Below, in pieces: positions 1 through 5,448 of a stretch of 5,448 bases of DNA. This DNA is from Rhodospirillaceae bacterium (GTDB taxonomy: Bacteria; Pseudomonadota; Alphaproteobacteria; UBA11136): positions 1-5,448 of the forward strand of contig JABJES010000063.1 in NCBI GenBank assembly GCA_018663165.1. The letters run 5' to 3'. Every line of letters begins with the position of its first letter. The stretch's first letter is position 1. The translations under genes and the position numbers were made by a program. The notes below the pieces were generated by a model. The model had not been told where the DNA came from, made no database searches, and saw only the letters and a program-made list of their open reading frames with translations.

Positions 1-531
1 CTGCCGCGCGGATTAATTAAATTTGATACTGCCGCCTGCCAGGTGGCGCGGACAGAAAACAACCCAACCACATATCGATTGGTGCGGCCTCGCACTGTCC
101 TCTATGCAAGCCTGTTTGTTCTCGTCGGTTGTCTGATGGCCTATCAGCTCTTCACTCGTCCGACTTTCGGCGTCAACTTACTGCGCGACCGCAACCCTCT
201 GTTCGTCAAGCTTTCAGATGGTGATATCCGCAACGGCTATACGTTGAAAATTTTGAACATGGTGCGACGCCCCCGCGAGTTTACGGTTTCCATCCAGGGA
301 GTTCCTGATGGAATCCTTTCGCGCCAGGAGATCGGTGGGTCGATTGTTGATGAGGGGATGGCGATGACCGTTACGGCGCCCTCTGACCAGATCGCCGCCT
401 ACCGGATTTTTATCCATGCTCCTCATGGTGGACTAACCTCTGATGCCGTGGACTTGACCTTTCAGGTGAGAAACCAGGAAGATGGTGAAAGCATTTCCCA
501 TCAAACTATTTTCCGGGGCCCAACAAAATGA
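1..531 (+). CDS. fixG: Cytochrome c oxidase accessory protein CcoG/FixG, C-terminal part (5' end outside window)
   Basis: The reading frame is open from base 1 without a start codon, so the gene begins upstream. The 176 visible residues are about the last third of a protein that is usually near 470-500 aa. The fragment opens with PRGLIKFDT, the segment that follows the second 4Fe-4S cysteine cluster in FixG. A membrane segment spans about residues 33-51, and then comes the conserved stretch DRNPLFVKLSDGDIRNGY (63-80). The rest is the Ig-like FixG C-terminal domain, expected on the periplasmic side. The N-terminal membrane helices and both iron-sulfur motifs lie outside the window. In Rhodobacter CcoG is known to act as a cupric reductase that supplies Cu(I) for the CuB site of cbb3 oxidase. 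The internal GTG at 43 is not the start, because conserved sequence precedes it. The stop overlaps the fixH ATG (ATGA), implying coupled translation. Confidence 0.95.
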   Translation: MPRGLIKFDTAACQVARTENNPTTYRLVRPRTVLYASLFVLVGCLMAYQLFTRPTFGVNLLRDRNPLFVKLSDGDIRNGYTLKILNMVRRPREFTVSIQGVPDGILSRQEIGGSIVDEGMAMTVTAPSDQIAAYRIFIHAPHGGLTSDAVDLTFQVRNQEDGESISHQTIFRGPTK

Positions 532-1049
532 TCTCTTCCCTATGGGTAAAAACCGAGGGCGGTAAAAAACGTTTTCACGTAATGGTCTGGTTTTTTGTTC
601 TCTTCGGTGCCTTTCTGCTCGCCAATGCGACGCTGATCTATTTTGCCCTAACGTCCTGGACCGGCCTTGAGGTTGAAAGTCATTATAATAAAGGGATCGC
701 CTATAACGATACGCTTGCCGCTGCGAAGGCGGGCGAGGCTCTGGGCTGGAACGTTGATATCGATTTCCAATCGATTCCTGTTTCCGCCCTTGAAGGGGTT
801 AAGGACGGCAATTTGTCGGTTAGAATTACAGATGCCACAGGCAACCCGCTTGAGGGTGCTGAAGTTGCCGCGCTTTTTTTTCGCCCCACCCATGAGGGCT
901 TTGATCGTCGATTGTCCCTTGGGTCAAAGGGCGGGGGCCTATACGCGGTACAAGCCAGCCTGCCTCTTGCCGGGCAATGGGACGTGCGGATTCTAATTCA
1001 TCATGGAGATGACAGTTATCGGGCAAAGCGACGTATCGTCCTCAAGTAG
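528..1049 (+). CDS. fixH: cbb3 oxidase assembly protein FixH/CcoH
   Basis: This is a complete protein of 173 aa, normal for the FixH family (about 150-175). A short basic cytoplasmic tail (KTEGGKKRFH) is followed by one membrane segment at about residues 18-41. Next comes the family hallmark HYNKGIAYN (52-60). The remaining periplasmic domain is a beta-rich fold with FFRPT (117-121) and AGQWDV (148-153), both typical of FixH. CcoH is known to be needed for assembly or stability of the cbb3 oxidase and to contact the CcoN subunit and the CcoI copper pump. The ATG at 528 overlaps the fixG stop by 4 nt and is the only start that keeps the whole membrane segment. A run of eight T at 874-881 lies inside the coding region. 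The stop is followed by 54 nt before fixI. Confidence 0.95.
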   Translation: MISSLWVKTEGGKKRFHVMVWFFVLFGAFLLANATLIYFALTSWTGLEVESHYNKGIAYNDTLAAAKAGEALGWNVDIDFQSIPVSALEGVKDGNLSVRITDATGNPLEGAEVAALFFRPTHEGFDRRLSLGSKGGGLYAVQASLPLAGQWDVRILIHHGDDSYRAKRRIVLK

Positions 1050-1050
1050 G

Positions 1051-1099
1051 TTGTCATGCATCTCTGGTTTTGCCGCTAATTTCAAGAAGGTGATGACAA
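1051..1099 (+). repeat. 7-bp inverted repeat spanning the fixH-fixI gap, possible mRNA hairpin at the fixI ribosome site
   Basis: TTGTCAT (1051-1057), two bases after the fixH stop, is exactly complementary to ATGACAA (1093-1099), four bases before the fixI ATG at 1104. The loop would be 35 nt. The right arm overlaps the probable Shine-Dalgarno GGTGAT (1089-1094), so pairing could partly hide the fixI ribosome site. The repeat itself is directly visible. A regulatory role is speculation: the stem is short, AT-rich and has a long loop, and such a match can arise by chance. Confidence 0.3.
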
Positions 1100-1103
1100 A
1101 TCC

Positions 1104-3290
1104 ATGACGGATACGGCATCCACATTCGCCGATTGGTCCTTGTATGAAACGCCACTCTCAAAGGGGGTGGCTTCCCTTTCCTTTATGGTTGACGGCATTC
1201 ACTGTCCAGCCTGCGTTGCGCGGATCGAAGCGGTGCTTGACGGTGCGCCGGGGGTTGTTGCGGCACGGGTCAATCTGACCAACCGGCGATTACGACTTGA
1301 TTTCGAAAAGGAAGTGGCTGATCCCCAGATGTTGGTTGAACGGGTCGAGGCTCAGGGATACCGGCTCGTTCCTTTTGCCCCTGATGCCCTGGAGAATGAA
1401 GACACGGCCCACGAAAAAATGCTGCTTCGTGCTCTGGCGGTGGCCGGCTTTGCCGCCGCCAATGTCATGTTGCTGTCTGTGGCGGTGTGGGCGGGTGCGG
1501 CCCAGGACATGGGGTCGGCGACACGGGATCTTCTGCACTGGCTTTCCGCCTTAATCGCTCTTCCGGCGATTGCCTATGCCGGGCGGCCATTTTTTCATTC
1601 GGCCTGGGGGGCGTTGCGCCACGCAGGTGTGAACATGGAAGTGCCGATCTCACTTGCCGTCCTGCTGGCTGCGGGTATGAGTCTGTTCCAGACAATCGAG
1701 AGAAATCCACATACCTATTTTGATTCTGCCATCACTCTGTTGTTCTTTCTGTTGATCGGGCGCTATCTCGATCGCCGCGCCAGAGGCCGGGCACGCTCGG
1801 CGGTGTCTCATCTTATGGTCATGCAGGCGACCGCAGTTACGGTTCTTGATGATCAGGGAAAGAGTCGCACCATTGCGCCCCAACAGGTTTCTGCTGGCAT
1901 GACGGTTCTGGTTGCTGTGGGTGAAAGAGTTCCCGTTGACGGTGTTATTTCACAAGGGGTGAGTGATCTCGACACGGCATTGATTACAGGTGAGTCCCTT
2001 CCCCAGCCGTCGAATGTCGGCGACAAGGTTTTTGCCGGGACAGTCAATCTTACCGGCCCTTTGCGTCTTGAGGTTACGGCTGTCGGCGAGGAGACCTTGC
2101 TTGCCGAGATTGTGCGTCTTGTTGAGGCTGCCGAACAGGGGCGTGCCCGTTATGTGGTTCTCGCCGACAAGGTGGCCCGGCTTTATGCCCCGGCGGTTCA
2201 CGGCCTTGCGGCACTTACTTTTGTCGGCTGGCTGGTCTTTTCCCAAATTGGTTGGGAGATAGCACTTCTTAACGCCATTGCGGTTCTTATCATTACCTGC
2301 CCTTGCGCTTTGGGACTTGCAGTGCCAGTGGTTCAGGTGATCGCCAGTGGACGCCTTATGCGGGATGGTATTCTGCTTAAATCGGCGACCGCGTTAGAGC
2401 GTTTCGCTCGGGTCGATATGGTGGTGTTTGATAAGACCGGCACTCTGACTCTGGGTCGGCCTGAACTGGTTGATGGGGGCGATTATTCACCGTCAGATCT
2501 TGCCTGTGCCGCCGCGATGGCTGTTTCCAGCCGCCATCCGCTTTCACGGGCAATTATCGCTGCCGCTCCGTCAGTGGTTGCTCTTGAGGGAGTGCGGGAA
2601 GTTCCAGGTGCCGGGTTGGAAGCGCCCGACGGTACACGCCTTGGCAATCGCCACTTTGTCGGCGTGGCGGAGGCTGACGGTGAGGATTCGTCGTTCAATC
2701 CAGAGCTTTGGCTTGTTCGTTCCGGCGCTGATCCGGTCTGTTTTACTTTCCACGATTCCCTGCGTGAAGATGGCGAGGAAATACTGAAAAAACTGAAATC
2801 CATGGAATTGCCGGTCTCACTTTTGTCGGGCGACCGCCCGCCGGTTGCCGCTGCACTTGCCGGACGGCTGGGGATTGAAGATTGGCAGGCCGGATGCTCT
2901 CCTGCCGATAAGGTGGCGCGGCTTTCACAATTGGAGGAAGAAGGGCGTCATGTGCTGATGGTTGGCGATGGCTTGAACGATGCCCCGGCCCTGACGGCGG
3001 CATTTGTTTCTCTCTCGCCATCCTCGGCTGCCGATATCAGTCAGAATGCGGCCGATGCGGTCTTTCAGGGGGCGCGTCTGGCTCCGGTGACTGAAACGCT
3101 TGCCATTGCGCGTAAGGCAGACCGGCTGGTAAAGCAAAACTTCGGCCTCGCCTTTGCCTACAACATTGTCACCATTCCTCTGGCCATGGCCGGTCTGGTG
3201 ACGCCGTTGATTGCGGCGGCGGCTATGTCGGCTTCGTCGCTGGTGGTTATCGGCAACGCCTTGCGGCTTGGCAAAAGGCGGCGAGCCTGA
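1104..3290 (+). CDS. fixI: Cu+-translocating P1B-type ATPase FixI/CcoI for cbb3 oxidase assembly
   Basis: This 728-aa inner-membrane pump uses ATP to move Cu(I) from the cytoplasm, supplying the CuB centre of the cbb3 oxidase. Domains in order are an N-terminal heavy-metal-binding domain with CPAC (C34, C37), membrane helices, the actuator domain with TGES (295-298), and the CPC metal site (C399, C401). The P-domain follows with phosphorylated D443 in DKTGT, then the N-domain HP pair (H478-P479) with PGAG (501-504), and the GDGLND hinge (621-626). Near the C-terminus YN(X4)P (686-692) and M(X2)SS (708-712) complete the Cu+-type P1B-1 signature, so all catalytic and transport residues are present. 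An in-frame TAA at 1077 excludes any start before ATG 1104. The ribosome site is probably GGTGAT (1089-1094), 9 nt upstream. Its position between fixH and fixS points to CcoI rather than a detoxifying CopA. The stop overlaps the fixS ATG. Confidence 0.97.
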   Translation: MTDTASTFADWSLYETPLSKGVASLSFMVDGIHCPACVARIEAVLDGAPGVVAARVNLTNRRLRLDFEKEVADPQMLVERVEAQGYRLVPFAPDALENEDTAHEKMLLRALAVAGFAAANVMLLSVAVWAGAAQDMGSATRDLLHWLSALIALPAIAYAGRPFFHSAWGALRHAGVNMEVPISLAVLLAAGMSLFQTIERNPHTYFDSAITLLFFLLIGRYLDRRARGRARSAVSHLMVMQATAVTVLDDQGKSRTIAPQQVSAGMTVLVAVGERVPVDGVISQGVSDLDTALITGESLPQPSNVGDKVFAGTVNLTGPLRLEVTAVGEETLLAEIVRLVEAAEQGRARYVVLADKVARLYAPAVHGLAALTFVGWLVFSQIGWEIALLNAIAVLIITCPCALGLAVPVVQVIASGRLMRDGILLKSATALERFARVDMVVFDKTGTLTLGRPELVDGGDYSPSDLACAAAMAVSSRHPLSRAIIAAAPSVVALEGVREVPGAGLEAPDGTRLGNRHFVGVAEADGEDSSFNPELWLVRSGADPVCFTFHDSLREDGEEILKKLKSMELPVSLLSGDRPPVAAALAGRLGIEDWQAGCSPADKVARLSQLEEEGRHVLMVGDGLNDAPALTAAFVSLSPSSAADISQNAADAVFQGARLAPVTETLAIARKADRLVKQNFGLAFAYNIVTIPLAMAGLVTPLIAAAAMSASSLVVIGNALRLGKRRRA

Positions 3291-3487
3291 TGGACGCGCT
3301 TCTCTTTCTTATCCCTATCGCCCTGTTCATGGGGCTATGCGGTCTGGTTGCTTTTCTGTGGGCTCTGAAGTCAGGACAGTATGATGATCTGGAGGGCGAG
3401 GCCAGCCGGATACTGTTCGACGAGGATGACATACCCGGCGTAAGGCAAGAGGATCAACCCGCCGACAGTCAGGATAATATCCCGTAA
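3290..3487 (+). CDS. fixS: cbb3 oxidase maturation protein FixS/CcoS
   Basis: This is a small single-pass membrane protein of 65 aa, the usual size for CcoS (about 50-70). A hydrophobic N-terminal helix (about residues 3-26) runs into the family signature WALKSGQYDDLEGEASRILF (24-43), followed by an acidic tail (DEDD). CcoS is needed for an active cbb3 oxidase, with cofactor (heme/copper) insertion into CcoN proposed as its role; its biochemistry is less clear than that of CcoI. Start and stop overlap with fixI in TGATG (3288-3292), so it is probably translated by reinitiation. A purine-rich AAAAGG (3273-3278) lies 11 nt upstream and may also serve as a ribosome site. It is the last gene of the operon. 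No T-tailed hairpin terminator follows it, and the opposing gene ends 10 nt further on. Confidence 0.96.
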   Translation: MDALLFLIPIALFMGLCGLVAFLWALKSGQYDDLEGEASRILFDEDDIPGVRQEDQPADSQDNIP

Positions 3488-3497
3488 ACAAATACAC

Positions 3498-3923
3498 TTA
3501 ATCGATTGTGCTAATTCCCTGGTCGCCATCGCCCGCGCCTTCTTCGAGGGGGGGAAGAAAGCCGGTATTGTTATTTAACATCCCGTCTTCATAGCCGAGC
3601 GGGCATTCCCCGGCTGAGGGATTGCAGTCATTGACCACGTTCATGCCCGAGGGGTCATAAACGGTTATGTGGGGCAGATCACCGAGCTTATGGCGCATCT
3701 GGTGCTTGTCCGGGGTGGTGGCCTGGGGGACCAGATCGGCACCGGTGCAGGATGTCACCGGATTACCGGCGGCATCGAGATGGGTGTCACAGCTTTCCTC
3801 ATCGGCCCAAGCGGGGGCAAACCAAGCCGGGGCAAAGACGGCCAGGACAAGAGCAAAAGAAAAAGCGGCAAAGAGCGTCGTCCAGATCGGGCGGGATGAT
3901 ATTGGATCAGTCGAACAGGGCAT
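3498..3923 (-). CDS. Uncharacterised secreted protein with four cysteines, coupled to cheZ
   Basis: I do not recognise this 141-aa protein. It has a clear export signal: a hydrophobic stretch at about residues 14-38 ends in APAWA, with likely signal peptidase I cleavage after A40 (AWA|DEE). The mature part of about 101 aa is polar and acidic, and contains four cysteines (C45, C59, C100, C107), which could form disulfides in the periplasm. It ends in a Gly/Asp-rich tail. It also holds one proline-rich patch (FLPPLEEG, 122-129). I chose ATG 3923 because AGGA lies 8 nt upstream (3932-3935); upstream in-frame starts reach deeper into cheZ, and the next one (3932) lies directly against that AGGA. 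This start overlaps the end of cheZ by 17 nt, so the two genes are probably co-translated. A C7 run (plus-strand G at 3548-3554) and a 15-bp tandem repeat lie inside. No lipobox and no known domain were seen. Confidence 0.75.
   Translation of the reverse strand: MPCSTDPISSRPIWTTLFAAFSFALVLAVFAPAWFAPAWADEESCDTHLDAAGNPVTSCTGADLVPQATTPDKHQMRHKLGDLPHITVYDPSGMNVVNDCNPSAGECPLGYEDGMLNNNTGFLPPLEEGAGDGDQGISTID
3807..3836 (-). repeat. 15-bp tandem duplication in the signal peptide of the secreted protein
   Basis: Two adjacent 15-nt units (3807-3821 and 3822-3836 on the plus strand) differ at one base (CCAAGC then G or C, then GGGGCAAA). In the encoded protein they give FAPAW twice (residues 30-34 and 35-39), immediately before the predicted signal peptidase site. 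Being in frame and nearly identical, this looks like a recent slippage duplication; removing one copy would leave a shorter but still plausible signal peptide. Confidence 0.9.
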
Positions 3924-4686
3924 CAATGTCATCCTGGGAAATACCTTCATTGGCCAGTTGCGGGCCATGCATAATGTCTTCTCCATCTCCTTCGGCCTCG
4001 CCTTCCGCCTCAACCGGCAGGTCGGAAAAGGCGTCGACTCCCCAGATGCCGATCATGGCGAGGATGCGATCCTCAATGAACCTCATGGTCTTGACGACCT
4101 TGGTGACACGCTGGCCGGTGATGTCCTGGAAATTACAATGTTCCATGATGCCGATCACCAGATTGGCGATTTTTTCGCATCCGTCCACGAGGTCTTCTTC
4201 GGCGGAATATTTGGATTCGAGTTCCTTGAGTAATCCGTCGATTTCCTCAGAGGCTTCGAGAATGCCATTGGTTGCGACTTCGGTCGCTTCGACGATGGCG
4301 TCAAGCTCGCTCGACGCTCTGAGGATCTGGTCATCATCGGACATGGGGTGCTTGATCTGGGAAATTTCGCGCTTGGCGGCGCCGATGGAGCGGACCATCT
4401 GGGCGATTTCCACCCGCACGTCCTTGGCCAGGTTTTCATCCTCGATGGTCTCAGAATGCATGCTTTCCTGAGGAGCAGATTGCTGGGCGGGAAGATCGCT
4501 CAGGCTCGCCTTAAGGGAGTCCACCTGATTGCCCAGGGCGTTAAGCGCCTCTAGAAGTTCGGCATTGGAAACTGACTCACCATCCAAAGGCGCTTGAGCA
4601 GAAGCAAACACCGACGATGGTTCAATTCCCACCGCCCGCATATTACGTTCGATTGAAAACTCTTTTTTCGCTTGATGACCTGACAT
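3907..4686 (-). CDS. cheZ: CheZ-like chemotaxis phosphatase (CheY-P dephosphorylation)
   Basis: This is a cytoplasmic protein of 259 aa, compared with about 214 in E. coli CheZ. After a poorly conserved N-terminal region (1-80) comes a long, mostly helical and acidic stretch (about 82-215), fitting the four-helix-bundle dimer. The catalytic motif is FQDITGQR (186-193). D188 and Q192 correspond to E. coli D143 and Q147, the latter being the residue that positions the attacking water. An acidic Glu/Gly/Asp linker (about 221-248) leads to the C-terminal tail SQDDIDALFD (250-259), resembling the CheY-P-binding peptides of CheZ and FliM. The start is ATG 4686, preceded by GAGGGGG (4690-4696). A GTG four codons upstream (4698) overlaps that ribosome site and is less likely. 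The downstream secreted-protein gene begins inside the last codons. No other chemotaxis gene is visible nearby, so its CheY partner is presumably elsewhere. Confidence 0.9.
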   Translation of the reverse strand: MSGHQAKKEFSIERNMRAVGIEPSSVFASAQAPLDGESVSNAELLEALNALGNQVDSLKASLSDLPAQQSAPQESMHSETIEDENLAKDVRVEIAQMVRSIGAAKREISQIKHPMSDDDQILRASSELDAIVEATEVATNGILEASEEIDGLLKELESKYSAEEDLVDGCEKIANLVIGIMEHCNFQDITGQRVTKVVKTMRFIEDRILAMIGIWGVDAFSDLPVEAEGEAEGDGEDIMHGPQLANEGISQDDIDALFD

Positions 4687-4689
4687 GGT

Positions 4690-4696
4690 CCCCCTC
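4690..4696 (-). promoter_or_regulatory. Ribosome binding site of cheZ that decides its start
   Basis: GAGGGGG on the minus strand ends three bases before ATG 4686; measured from its GAGG core the spacing is six. It overlaps the alternative GTG at 4698, which has only GTGAGT-like sequence ahead of it, so ATG 4686 is preferred. Confidence 0.6.
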
Positions 4697-4811
4697 ACTC
4701 ACTGGTTACACTTTTCCCCGAAGCATTTGTCATATCAGAAAGATATTAAGGAATTCTAAGTCTGAATGCGATGGTGTTATTTAATGATGGCGTAATTTGA
4801 TATTGCGGGAA

Positions 4812-4887
4812 TGGTGCCGGATGCAGGAGTCGAACCCGCGACCTTTGGTTTACAAAACCACTGCTCTACCAACTGAGCTAATCCGGC
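4812..4887 (-). tRNA. tRNA-Thr (anticodon UGU)
   Basis: The 76-nt minus-strand sequence folds as a complete cloverleaf. The acceptor stem GCCGGAT/ATCCGGC pairs over all seven positions. The D arm is GCTC-AGTTGGTA-GAGC, and the anticodon loop TTTGTAA gives anticodon TGT, which reads ACA (threonine). The T arm is GCGGG-TTCGACT-CCTGC with one G-U pair. The discriminator base is A and the CCA tail is encoded (4812-4814). The anticodon stem GTGGT/ACCAA has a G27-A43 non-Watson-Crick top pair, which I take as a natural variant, since the other four pairs hold. It lies 59 nt downstream of the transporter stop and about 125 nt upstream of cheZ, all on the same strand. No T-tailed hairpin was seen after it. 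Confidence 0.97.
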
Positions 4888-4946
4888 ATAAAGAACCAGC
4901 AATCTGCTGTAATTAAAGCCTTACGGGTTACTCTGCAAGAGAAGGG

Positions 4947-5448
4947 TTAAGCCGTTTCAACTTTTTTTCGCTCACCGGGCAGGAAAAAGGCAGCGCTGGC
5001 CCCGGCGGCGGAAAACAGCGCCATGACCAGAAACCCGCCCCCCGTGACCTTGGCATACAGCAGGCCTGAGAGAAACATCCCCAATCCAAGTGCCGCGCCC
5101 ATGGCGGTGGAGGAGTAAAGCCCCTGGGCGGTTGCCGAACAGTTTCGCGAGACCTGCCGGGCGATGAAATACATGGCGGCCAGATGAACGGCACCAAAGG
5201 TCAGGCCATGAAGGACCTGAACAAGGGCAAGCAAGACCGGGGAAACGGTCAACCCAATGACGATCCAGCGCAGGATTCCCGCACTGCCGGCGATGACCAG
5301 AAGGGCTCTGGGGTCGAATTGTGCGATAACCCGGCCTGAAAAGGCAAAGAGCAGAATTTCGGCGACCACGCCTAATCCCCACAATAAGCCGATCATGCTG
5401 TCTTCCATGCCGGCGGCGCGCCAATGGAGGGTGGAAAAACCGTAATAC
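4947..5448 (-). CDS. HcaT-like major facilitator superfamily transporter, C-terminal half (5' end outside window)
   Basis: The minus-strand frame is open to the right edge, so the gene starts outside; 166 residues are visible of a protein that is usually about 380-400 aa. The fragment begins YYGFSTLHWRAAG and runs through about five to six membrane helices (TM7-12). Residues shared with the 3-phenylpropionate transporter HcaT subfamily are visible: LLWGLGVVAE (21-30), LRW (59-61), QVLHGLTFGAVHLAAM (77-92) and AQGLYSS (107-113). It ends in a basic cytoplasmic tail (ERKKVETA). It is a proton-coupled type of inner-membrane carrier. The family match is strong, but the substrate cannot be read from the sequence, and many members are annotated only as MFS transporters, so I give no symbol. 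The ATG at 5408 is internal, since conserved residues precede it. Confidence 0.9.
   Translation of the reverse strand, partial: YYGFSTLHWRAAGMEDSMIGLLWGLGVVAEILLFAFSGRVIAQFDPRALLVIAGSAGILRWIVIGLTVSPVLLALVQVLHGLTFGAVHLAAMYFIARQVSRNCSATAQGLYSSTAMGAALGLGMFLSGLLYAKVTGGGFLVMALFSAAGASAAFFLPGERKKVETA

Noticed and set aside
1..60. TTGAT at 23-27 considered as an FNR/FixK half-site
   Set aside because: There is no matching ATCAA four bases later and it lies within fixG coding sequence.
3540..3559. TTCTTC/GAAGAA stem downstream of fixS
   Set aside because: Six weak pairs around a G-rich loop within coding sequence of the opposite gene, with no following T tract; not a convincing terminator.
3924..4013. 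Longer version of the secreted protein starting at 4013
   Set aside because: It would add 30 residues antisense-free but inside cheZ coding sequence, with basic unstructured content and no good ribosome site; the start at 3923 has AGGA at proper spacing and gives a normal signal peptide.
3752..4471. Long plus-strand open frame of 239 codons opposite cheZ
   Set aside because: It is Ser/Met/Arg-rich without domain character and lies antisense to cheZ, whose catalytic motif, C-terminal tail and ribosome site are all recognisable; it is a shadow frame.
4725..4733. ATGACAAAT shared (minus strand) with the sequence just before fixI (1093-1101)
   Set aside because: A single shared 9-mer at different distances from the two starts is expected by chance somewhere in a window of this size.
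4746..4760. CtrA-like box TTAA-N7-TAAG upstream of cheZ
   Set aside because: The second half-site differs from TTAA at two of four bases, so the match is too weak to call in an AT-rich gap.
4897..4909. CAGCA-ATC-TGCTG small hairpin between the transporter gene and the tRNA
   Set aside because: Only five base pairs with a three-base loop and no T run after it on either strand, so it does not qualify as a terminator.
4912..4938. Possible tRNA promoter on the minus strand (TTGCAG, 15 nt, TTTAAT)
   Set aside because: The -10-like box is good, but the -35 matches only three bases and the spacing is short; co-transcription from the transporter gene is equally possible.

Overview
The window is 5448 bases of a Gram-negative genome of moderate GC. 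It carries six protein genes, two of them cut by the window edges, and one tRNA. Three things suggest an alphaproteobacterium, probably Rhodospirillales-like: the fixGHIS block is close to alphaproteobacterial versions, there is a CheZ-type phosphatase, and the tRNA-Thr is of a familiar alphaproteobacterial type. This placement is inference, as no search could be run.

Left part (1-3487, plus strand) is the fixG-fixH-fixI-fixS (ccoGHIS) operon, which matures the high-affinity cbb3-type cytochrome c oxidase. FixG is only present as its C-terminal third. FixI is a complete Cu+ P1B-type ATPase with every expected motif. FixG and FixH overlap by 4 nt, FixI and FixS by 1 nt, and FixH and FixI are separated by 54 nt containing a 7-bp inverted repeat. 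Together these proteins reduce and move copper and insert cofactors into the oxidase. The oxidase genes (ccoNOQP) and any FNR/FixK site would be expected upstream, outside the window.

Right part (3498-5448) runs on the minus strand. Read in transcription order it holds the C-terminal half of an HcaT-like major facilitator transporter, a tRNA-Thr(UGU), a CheZ-like chemotaxis phosphatase, and a small secreted cysteine-containing protein I do not recognise. The last two overlap by 17 nt and look translationally coupled. This group converges on fixS with only 10 nt between the stop codons.

Most of the window is ordinary housekeeping and respiratory content. I see no mobile element, CRISPR array, prophage or defence system. 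The part least explained by known biology is the uncharacterised exported protein coupled to cheZ; its signal peptide contains a 15-bp tandem duplication. No gene-free stretch exceeds about 125 nt.
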